From assembly GCA_010093515.1 (NCBI GenBank), contig MU001709.1, positions 7,812 through 71,811 of the forward strand: 64,000 nucleotides of DNA, written 5' to 3'. Source of the DNA: Lineolata rhizophorae (Eukaryota > Ascomycota > Dothideomycetes > Lineolatales > Lineolataceae). Below, piece after piece: positions 56,603 through 64,000 of the stretch. Within the stretch, counting starts at the first letter, position 1; every line of letters starts with the position of its first letter. A model generated the notes under the pieces. It had not been told where the DNA came from. It saw only the letters and a program-made list of their open reading frames with translations, and made no database searches. A program made the position numbers and the translations under genes.

Positions 56603-59600
56603 ATGTCCGACATCACATCCGCTAGCGGCGCGCCCACCGCGCCGCCGGCCTCACACCAGCAATCGCAGCACGAACTACAGGAATCGTCGCAATCACAGCC
56701 ACAACCGCAGCAACAAACCGCCTCACCCCCCTCGACATCAGCACACTACCCCCCCAGCACGACCGGCCCGCCCGGCTCCCCCGGCCTCCCGCCCTCGCGC
56801 CCTTCCTCCGCCGCAACCTCCGCCGCCGCCCACAAGCGCGGCAGCGCCCCCCAGCGCACGCCATCCACGGCGACCTCTCACGCGCACCCGCCGCCGCCGC
56901 CGCCCTCGTCGCGCCGCGGCACCGGCCCCGGCGCGCCCACAAATAGCGTGGCTGGCAGCGTGGTGTCCGCCGGCGGCGGCGGCGGGGTGCGCCCGCCGAC
57001 TAGTAGCTCCTCGTCTCGTACGCACGTGCCGTCGCTGACGCCGCACGCCTTCTTTCGGCCCATGAGCAGCCAGCGGCTGCAGGCGCAGCGAGGGCCGCGG
57101 CCGGGCAGCAGCGTCATTGGGAGCCCGCCGCCGCCGCGGCCGACGTCGCCACCGCAGCAACAGCAGCAGGGGCTAGGGCTAGGCGGAGGACTTGGCGGAG
57201 GACTAGGAGGAGGAGATGCGGACGACGGCCTTAGCGACGCGGCGAGTAGCGTAGCCGGGTACGCCCAGTTGCAGCAACAACAGCAGGCCGCGCAACAGCA
57301 ACAGCAACAGCAACAGCAACAACAACTGGCGCGCCACAGCAATGGCTCCGCCGCGACATCAGCCGGCGGCACGGCGCCCCCGCGCTCCGTGCCCGGTAGC
57401 TTCATCCAGCAGCCCTTTCCGGGCCTCTCCGGCTACAATAACAACAACCACCAGGCGGTGGCGGCGCCGCCCGGGAGCGGCAGCAGCCCTACCACCGCCG
57501 CCGGCGCCGGCGCCGCGCCGGGCGGTCCCATGAGCGGCCCGCCGCCGCCCTCGCGCGGCACCGACTTCACCGAGCGCGAGGCCGACGCCTACTCGTACGG
57601 CGTCGACCGCACGACGGCCAACACGACGCCCACGGGCGCGGACACGGTGCGCTCGCGCGGCGAGAGCGTCACGCCGCTCAGGCCAGGCCTGCCGGGCGGG
57701 ACGGCGGCGGGCGTGCGGACGAGCGGCGGGCCGGCATCGCCTGCTGGTGGCGGACGAGGAGGCGGCGCGGGGGCCGCGGGCGGCGGAAGCGCCGGAGGTG
57801 GAGGTGCGGGGGCCGCTGAGGGCGCGGGCCCAGGCGCCGAGGCGGGCGATGCGCGCGCCGAGGACGCGAACGCGAGCGCGAACGCGAACGCTGCTGGGGC
57901 GGGCGCCAGGAAGAAGGACCGCAAGTCGGCGGGGCCGGCGCGGCTGAGTCTGGACAAGGCGCTGAAGCTGGGGGCGGGCGGTCCCGGGGCGGGTGGGAAC
58001 GCGCCGAGCAAGAGCCCGCGGTCGTTCAGGAGTAGCTTCATCTTGCCGAGTCGGAACGGGCGGGGCGGGTCGGAGAGGAGTTCGGTGAGGGGTAGCGGGA
58101 TCGGCATCGCGGGGATTGGGCGCACGGGGATGGGGGTCGGCGGCGGGGCGGAGAGGCATCGGGAGGGGCATGAGAAGTTGGAGAGCGAGGCGAGTTCGCC
58201 GAGGGAGGAGGACGAGGAGGGGAGGAGAGGCGCGGGAGGGGAGGGGGACGCGACGGCGGATAGAGATGAGGAAGATGATTTAGATAGGGACGTCGCGCTG
58301 AAGAAGGTCCGGGAGAGGGAGAGGGAGAAGGTCAAGAGGCAGATGCAGTTGGGCAAGAATTACGAGTACTTCACGGGCAACACGGTGTTTTGCTGGGGAG
58401 GACGGCTGCAGAATGCGAGGGACAGGCCGATCAATATCGCCACGGGCATATTGGTGCTGGCGCCGGCGGGGCTGTTCTTTGGCTTCTCGTGAGTCGTTCA
58501 TCTTTCTTTTCTTGAGCTGTGTTTGCCTGTCGAGGTGTGGTCGTAGGCTAATTGCTCTTAGTGCACCATGGCTCTGGCGAAACATTTCGCCTGCGATTCC
58601 GATCGTCTTCGCCTACATTTTCTGCGTCTGCATGTCCTCGTACTTTCACGCGTCCGTGACAGACCCCGGAGTAAGTTTCACTCGAGCGGACATCTGTCTT
58701 TCTGGTTACATTTCCTTCATCTAACGCAAGATATCAAAACAGATCCTGCCCCGCAACCTACATCCGTTCCCGCCGCCCAACCCGCGAGAAGACCCGCTCA
58801 CGCCGGGCCCGGCGACGACGGAATGGACCATGGTCATCAGCGCCACGTCGCCGTCGGCCGCTATGGAGGTGCCCACCAAGTACTGCAAGAGTTGCAACAT
58901 CTGGCGGCCGCCGCGGGCCCACCACTGCCGCGTCTGCGACAATTGCATCGAGACGCAGGACCATCACTGCGTGTGGCTCAACAACTGCGTCGGACGACGC
59001 AACTACCGCTTCTTCTTCGCCTTCGTCGCGGCCGCGACGATTCTGGGCCTAATGCTGTTTGGGTGCAGTCTGGCACAGCTGCTGGTGTGGCAGCGGCAGC
59101 GGCGGCAACCCGGCGGCGGCGGCCCGGGCTTCGGCGACGCCCTCGATGCCAACCGGGTGCCCTTCGCGCTCATGATATTCGCCGTGCTGGGCACGCCGTA
59201 CCCGGCCAGCCTGCTCGCGTACCACCTCTTCCTGCTCGGGCGGGCCGAGACGACGCGCGAGTACCTCAACAGCCACAAGTTCGCGCGCAAGGACCGGCAC
59301 CGGCCCTTCGACCGCGGCTCCGCGTGGGCCAACTGGGCCGCCGTGCTGTGCAAGCCGCGCGGGCCGACGTACCTGCGGTTCAAGGACCGGTACGTCAAGG
59401 GCGACAGGCGGTTCGGGGACAGACGCAGGGGCAGGGGCGAGGACCCGAGGGGAGGGAAGGGCGGGGGCGGCTCGGCGGCCAAGGGGTTGGGGTTGGGGCT
59501 CGGGCTCGCGGGGAAGGGCGAGCCGCCGGGCCTGGAGATGGTAGATGTGAGTGGGAAGGTGGCGAGGCAGGGGCAGCAGGGCGGAGGCGGGGGGAGGCCG

Positions 59601-59702
59601 CCGGCTTTCGAGGGGCCGGTGGGGAGGCCGCCGTTGGGGACGCCGAGGGCGGGGGCGGGGGGTGAGGAGGGGAGGGGGGGTGGTGGGGAGGAGAGGAGCT
59701 AG
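56603..59702 (+). CDS. erf2: DHHC palmitoyltransferase, ERF2-like
   Basis: Three exons: 56603-58488, 58562-58670 and 58743-59702, 984 residues. The membrane core begins near residue 590 (GKNYEYFTGNTVFCWGGRLQ), with helices GILVLAPAGLFFGFS and IPIVFAYIFCVCMSSYF. The Cys-rich domain follows (CKSCNIWRPPRAHHCRVCDN), with the active DHHC at about 738-741 (ETQDHHCVWLNNCVGRRNYR), and then two more helices. The enzyme adds palmitate to cysteines of membrane proteins; yeast Erf2 with Erf4 modifies Ras at the ER. The first ~580 residues are low-complexity (Pro, Ser, Gln, Gly, Ala), far longer than in yeast Erf2. They include a broken polyglutamine run at 57271-57328. The C-terminus is Gly-rich. An in-frame GTG at 56543 was not taken as a start; the ATG at 56603 is the first in frame. 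Confidence 0.93.
57271..57328 (+). repeat. CAA/CAG glutamine repeat in ERF2-like N-terminus
   Basis: Mixed CAA/CAG codons encode two runs of glutamine separated by Ala-Ala. Mixed codons suggest selection for the amino acid rather than simple slippage. Confidence 0.8.
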
Positions 59703-59862
59703 ATGGTTGGTTGGTTGGGAGGTCGTTCTTTGAGGCGTCTTCTCTTTCTCTTGCTCTTGCTATTCGAGTTGTGGTTTCTTTATCCTAATAATTCGTTTCA
59801 TGGGGCTGAGGCGGTAGTGGTTATACCCTTGGTAGAGAGATGGAAAAGCGGAATGCGCTCTC

Positions 59863-59893
59863 TATTTTTATTTTTATTTTTATTTTTATTTTT
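59863..59893 (+). repeat. (TTTTTA)n microsatellite
   Basis: About five tandem copies of a T5A hexamer just downstream of the ERF2-like stop codon. Confidence 0.85.
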
Positions 59894-61164
59894 CACTCTG
59901 AACTTTCCCTCTTGCGCAGAGGTTGTATTATTTTTCTTCGTGTCAGGGCTAGCAGCCGCTTTGTTTTCTTTCTTTTTAAACCTTTCTCATTTCACGGGTT
60001 TTTGTGCCTTGTCCGATGTAAGTTTTGTCTGTATTTGTATGTACGTTGACGTGGTCCTTTGGGGGTGGAGTCCCGATTGGCGAGTCGGCCGGCTTGTACG
60101 ACGATTGAGTCCAGCGGAGCAGCTGGATCGATGGGGGCGTGTTCCGGGGGGTAATCCGACGTATTCCACGTGTAAGGCCGGTTTCCCAGGGGTAATGATA
60201 CGGGTAGCGTTGTAGACCCAAGTTTAGCTTCTAGGCTAGTGCAGGCGTATGTAGTAGACTATCGCCCGGGCTTGCGCTCGCCGCCCAGGCGGGCGACAGG
60301 GCTTGCGCGTACGTCGTAGCGTTGCTTGTACAGATCTACCGTATATCCGGAGCAATTTGTGTCCAACCTTCATGCATTCCGGGGCCCACTTCCGACTAGA
60401 GCCGAGTGCTAACGCCATAGATCACGATCTTGATGAGTACGACGAGTGGTGCAAGTTTCCTTAACTAGATACTAGCCTGGATGAAAGCCTTCTGAAGTAC
60501 TAGGTAAGTAGCCTCGTCTAGCCCGATTTGACAGTGATATTTTCACTATTCCTGCTATGAGCTCTGAGCCAGAGAGAATCCTCACTGCGCTCAATAGGGC
60601 GAATAAGGCCCCCACATTACCCACTGAGCCCAAGAAGAAGCATACCAAGACCCAAGGACGTGTGACGGTCGAAGACGACCGAGTATTCACGATAAGCCCA
60701 TTGATGCTCAGATTGAGCGAGAATTAGCGGAGGATGTTGCTATAGTGGTGCGGGCATGGGACAGCCTCGGAGATATGTCGTTCTGTCCCCTCCTCCTACC
60801 ACCTCCATTTTCCATCATCCTAGGTTTCTCCTTGTTCTCAATCCTACCCAATTGTTAGGCGAACCTGCATGCTATACAGCTGCACAACGCCCGCCGGTCC
60901 GATTTTGCGTCTTGTTGTCAACCCATACTGTTACGAACGGACAATGTAGCTCTTCCTAGCCTCCATGCCGAGAAGGCGGAGCGGCTGCTGCCTGGGCGAC
61001 ACCTTTTCTAACAGGACGGTAACACGGGCGAGATTGCAACCAGTATCGTCTTAAGCAGTAGCTCCTTATTGTCCAGTTGATTCCTCAGTCAATCAAGCTC
61101 GGGTATTAACGGTCTAAGTGCCGCCCAATCACGTCCGAAAAGCTGCCAAATTCTCCAGGCGGGC

Positions 61165-61170
61165 TATAAA
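61165..61170 (+). promoter_or_regulatory. TATA box of the 61.3-kb small Cys-rich gene
   Basis: TATAAA 125 bp before ATG 61290, in the context gggcTATAAAttg. Position fits a core promoter. Confidence 0.5.
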
Positions 61171-61289
61171 TTGCTGCGCTGCTGCTGTAACAGTTCTACA
61201 GCAATCAATTTCCACTTTAGCCCAGCACGAGTCATCAGAACTTCTTCGTCCCTCTGAGGGTGTCACTTCCTTACCTTATCAAATGTACC

Positions 61290-61514
61290 ATGTGCAAGGA
61301 GTATAGGACTACATACATCTATTCTGGGGGTGGCTGCAAGATCGGAGAATGCGACGAAATCAAGTACACGGCAGACCCATGCGACGAGAAGCCTGCCAGC
61401 GGCATCCGAAATTGCCACAGGTACCAGATGATACATTCTGCATCAACTAGGAGGAAAGGTCCGCGTCCGGGACATAATCACGGTGACCAAGGTGGAAGCT
61501 CCAGCTCGGCTTAG
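61290..61514 (+). CDS. Small Cys-rich orphan protein (74 aa)
   Basis: A single exon from ATG 61290 gives 74 residues: MCKEYRTTYIYSGGGCKIGE, then five further features: CDE, a Tyr, PCDEK, NC and a His/Gly/Ser-rich tail. Cysteines are at about 2, 16, 21, 31 and 42. This pattern (MCK start, aromatic strand, Cys...Cys...C) resembles a loose class of very small fungal proteins with four to six cysteines and no signal peptide that I have seen in moulds; their function is unknown. The frame is open upstream of the ATG, so an earlier exon could add an N-terminus. Evidence is the TATA box and the Cys pattern. It lies in the same AT-rich end region as the kinase-like gene. Confidence 0.5.
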   Translation: MCKEYRTTYIYSGGGCKIGECDEIKYTADPCDEKPASGIRNCHRYQMIHSASTRRKGPRPGHNHGDQGGSSSSA

Positions 61515-61866
61515 GTAGGTTGGTACAAAGAAGTTAGTTGAACCCGGTTGTCTGCTAGCATGTTTCTCAAGGATGTACCATCTATGAGGGGTCAAACATT
61601 GGATGCGCCCACTATCGTCACTTGGTCAAGGTCCATTTGGCTTGATCGGCCTAAGGCAAATTGAGTGCTGGCATCGTTCGCTTGAAAGGGCGCGTATAGA
61701 ACAAGATAAGGATGAGGTCGAACGAGTGGCTCGCATTCTCATGGAACGGTCACTTTAATTGAGATTTATGTATTTAGCATTTATGTTTGAACCACGCTCG
61801 TTAGACAATATATGATTCCATCTACATCGTTTCTTGTGGGGCAAATACCCAGCACCAGAATATAGC
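61515..61866. other. Convergent intergenic region
   Basis: About 350 bp between the small Cys-rich gene (+) and the kinase-like gene (-). AT-rich, nothing seen. Confidence 0.55.
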
Positions 61867-62676
61867 CTACTTCTCTCTCGTCTCGTAGGTTTCCTTCGTT
61901 TCCTTCGATCTGAAGACATTCTTGCCGTAATCGAGGATGTCTTTGGCAGAAGAAAATTTCGCCTTCCAGCAGCCCATAATGATATCCCTAAGCGGGAGGC
62001 CTTCTGTGCTCGGAAACTTTCCTTTTTCAAATAATGACTCGATGAATTCGTTGCTCAGGCCTTCGTAGGGGGTCTGGCCAGCCACGAGTTCGTAGAGTGA
62101 AGAACCCAGTGCGAAGAGGTCCGACTTTACCGTGTTATCCGCCCCAGCATCTCGAGGGAGGCAATGGCTTGGGGCCTCAAGTCCTTGTGCCGGCCTCCCT
62201 TTCAATCCAAGGTCCGGCTGGTTGTCAAATCCTGATGCGTTGAAGTCGCTAAGCCGGGCGTTGAGGCATGCGTCCAACAGCCACTGGTCGAGCCTGAGAT
62301 CAGAATGCCTGACACCCTTGGAATGGATGTATGCGACACTACGGATCATTTGGTAGGTCCAGCGCTTCAGATTCGTTTCTGTGATGCTTGCCCAATGCTC
62401 TCGGATGTATTCCTTAAGGTTGCCGTTGGGATAGTACTCGAGCTCAATATATTCCTTTTCCAGACCAATAGACAAGCACTTGGTGATAAGCGGGTGGCTG
62501 CCTAGAATGAGGTAGACGTCGGCTTCCATTTTGCATGCCTCTATGTTCTGCTCTGTGATGCCTTTGTCATTACCGAGTATATGACATTCCTTCCTGACGG
62601 TGTTTCCGATGCGGTAAGTTTTGGCGCTCATGCCTACCATGAGCAGCTCGCGTTGTGGCTGCGTAGATAGTGGCAT
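61867..62676 (-). CDS. Protein kinase-like protein with atypical HSD and DFN motifs
   Basis: One minus-strand exon of 269 codons. The second half is a recognisable protein kinase fold. The catalytic loop reads GVRHSDLRLDQWLLD (HSD at 124-126 in place of HRD). The metal site is SDFNASG (DFN at 144-146 in place of DFG). A late-lobe segment follows with the APE-region equivalent and SDLFALGSSLYELVAGQTPYE. An EADVYLILGSHP segment at about 51-62 corresponds to helix C with its Glu. The N-lobe is short, and no glycine-rich loop or clear VAIK lysine is seen. The catalytic Asp residues are kept, so activity is possible but not assured. I recognise this group as a mould-specific kinase-like family of unknown function. 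Other in-frame ATGs at codons 13 and 16 could be used. It has no intron and ends in a Lys/Glu-rich tail. Confidence 0.82.
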   Translation of the reverse strand: MPLSTQPQRELLMVGMSAKTYRIGNTVRKECHILGNDKGITEQNIEACKMEADVYLILGSHPLITKCLSIGLEKEYIELEYYPNGNLKEYIREHWASITETNLKRWTYQMIRSVAYIHSKGVRHSDLRLDQWLLDACLNARLSDFNASGFDNQPDLGLKGRPAQGLEAPSHCLPRDAGADNTVKSDLFALGSSLYELVAGQTPYEGLSNEFIESLFEKGKFPSTEGLPLRDIIMGCWKAKFSSAKDILDYGKNVFRSKETKETYETREK

Positions 62677-64000
62677 AATTTAGACGTCGAGGTAAAGAAT
62701 GTGTGCCGGGCCTAAGATAGGATAACGGGCAGGCGCAGGAATTACTGGTAATAGAGGCACATCGGAGGAAGTGGTTGCGGCACGAGCGTATTAATCACGT
62801 GATCTGCCCCCCTGAAGCTAAGTTAGGCCTTCTAATTTGAGATGGGGGTAACGCATGGTTTGGTTTGGTTTGGTTTGTTTCATTTACCCTGACCTCTCCC
62901 TGCTACGGGATATGCAGGCTACAACTACTCGGCTATCTCTACATGGGTCTATGAAAAGTACTAGTACATGCAAAAGGGTGGTCTATCGTGGTCTGTGGTT
63001 TGATTGTGTGTTTGGGTTTTCGTCCGTTCTAGGTGTAGGAGAGCTCTGTGTCTGGTCCCTGTCTGATGCTCTTCCGATGAAGCGTTGTGACTCTATTGCG
63101 AAATCCAGGACTGCATCGAGGTCTTTCTTGGGGATTTTCCATTTCTGGGCGCCTTGCCGGTTGGTCTGTTGGCGGGGTTTCCCTCCTAGCATCAACGAGA
63201 TTGAGTTGAATCGCGATCCTATTTGCTGTCGTAGCCTCTGTCTGGGGGGGGCAACGCATAGGTGCCACAATTGGTCCCCGCTTAGTATGAGCAGCGGAGC
63301 GAAAAGATGTCGCCAAAAACATTTGGATGTTTTTTATTTCGCTGGATGGGGAACAGATAATTGTGTGGGGAACGCACGATCGCGAAACGATCCACCATGC
63401 GCAAGCTCCATAAAATTCCGGCCTGGTCTTCGCCGTACCCACACTTGAGATGCGAAGTCCTTAGTTCCTAACTCCCAACTCGCCTTCCCATCTTCCCTTC
63501 TGCTGCAGCCTCCCCACGATTTCTCATCCCTATGGAAGGCTACCTCATATAGTTGCCCAATGAATGCTCCCACATGTACAGTCCTCCAAAGCATCCCGCG
63601 GCTGCTGCCTAGAGCGCCGAGGTAGTGCTGCGCTCGACACCTTAGGTTCGGTCGACCGTGTAGAGAAAGAGCTCCCTTCAACAGCCGCAACAGCCACCCA
63701 TTTGTTCTTTTCAAGCCCGCAGATATCACTAATACTCCATCAATCACGCGTTTGGTCGCCGCTACATATCCTAGTTGGGCGGCGCAATCTAATTGCAAAA
63801 GCTCAGTTCATCCAGAGGTTACGTCAGCCTCTTTGCGAGATCGGTACACAGAGGACGATGAGAGTAGCATAGATTCGACTTTAAGTTCATTAACCCTAGT
63901 GCAGCAAAAGACGCAGACAACTGGTTTGGCCGATCTTGGCATTGAAAGCTGAAGGAAGACACGCAGGAGGGCCTAATACGGAATCTGATCACAACATCGC
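62677..64000. other. Right flank without supported gene
   Basis: 1.3 kb. A GGTTT pentanucleotide run at 62857-62877 begins the longest plus-strand frame, which therefore looks fortuitous. Minus-strand frames at 63.3-63.8 kb have no family signal. A gene continuing past the window edge cannot be excluded. Confidence 0.5.
62857..62877 (+). repeat. (GGTTT)n microsatellite
   Basis: About four tandem copies of a pentamer about 180 bp upstream of the kinase-like start codon. Confidence 0.85.

Larger units (their letters stand above)
59703..61289. other. Intergenic; becomes AT-rich
   Basis: 1.6 kb without a strong gene. A hexanucleotide run (TTTTTA)n at 59863-59893 lies in the probable 3' untranslated region of the ERF2-like gene. 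An imperfect inverted repeat (ctatcgcccgggc / gcccaggcgggcgacag, about 60259-60303) could form a hairpin. A 56-codon frame at 60557-60727 (starting MSSEPERILTALNRANK) looks mildly protein-like but has no recognised family; it may be a remnant. Confidence 0.5.

Noticed and set aside
57359-58356. Minus-strand frames of 255-270 codons opposite the ERF2-like gene
   Set aside because: Composition shadows of the low-complexity N-terminal exon.
60557-60727. A 56-codon frame with a Lys-rich start, possibly a transposase fragment
   Set aside because: Too short, and no motif matches a known transposase or nuclease; left as part of the intergenic description.
62855-63448. A 197-codon plus-strand frame at the right end
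   Set aside because: It begins inside a GGTTT microsatellite and has no recognisable domain or codon bias.

Overview
The window is nuclear DNA of a filamentous ascomycete (Pezizomycotina). Genes are split by short introns (mostly 47-110 nt) with GTRNGT donors and CTRAY branch sites. The protein families (DUF3433, HET domain, VPS62-like, TOK potassium channel, patatin-NACHT relic) are typical of moulds. The class cannot be fixed from sequence alone; Dothideomycetes is possible but unproven. No rRNA, tRNA, CRISPR array or intact mobile element was seen. All coding models below are spliced by eye, and coordinates run from start codon to stop codon.

Layout. 1.5-4.4 kb: DUF3433 membrane protein (-). 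5.0-6.5 kb: decayed patatin-NACHT (NLR-type) gene. 7.1-7.7 kb: small acidic hypothetical protein (-). 8.7-11.9 kb: SIT4-phosphatase-associated (SAPS) protein (-), divergent from the ESCRT-III protein Vps60 at 13.2 kb (+). 15.1-17.8 kb: Cys-rich, repeat-bearing orphan gene. 18.2-19.6 kb: secreted VPS62-like protein (-). 21.8-23.2 kb: single-pass, Ser/Thr-rich membrane protein (-). 25.3-27.7 kb: TOK-type potassium channel (-). 31.7-33.7 kb: DDX3/Ded1-like DEAD-box helicase (+). 34.5-35.8 kb: fructosamine kinase (+), tail to tail with an MFS monocarboxylate-type transporter (35.99-37.7 kb, -). 39.4 kb: small Cys-rich protein. 40.4-42.5 kb: HET-domain protein (-). 44.1-45.6 kb: Cys-rich orphan. 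46.4-49.6 kb: protein O-mannosyltransferase PMT1 (-), divergent from splicing factor SF3A1 (51.3-53.2 kb, +). 54.9-55.6 kb: small mitochondrial membrane protein (-), divergent from an ERF2-like DHHC palmitoyltransferase (56.6-59.7 kb, +). 61.3 kb: small Cys-rich protein. 61.9-62.7 kb: kinase-like protein (-).

Housekeeping genes (SAPS, Vps60, helicase, PMT1, SF3A1, ERF2) sit in GC-rich DNA and are often in divergent pairs. They alternate with AT-richer, gene-poor stretches (roughly 4.7-6.8, 37.7-44 and 60-62.7 kb) that hold the NLR relic, the HET gene, the kinase-like gene and short Cys-rich orphans. Those orphans have clear TATA boxes 100-160 bp before their start codons. The most interesting signals are: a likely in-frame, stop-free GC-AG intron inside SF3A1; the NLR relic; a pair of inverted dispersed repeats at 21.0 and 43.0 kb; and the group of TATA-driven, signal-less Cys-rich orphan genes.
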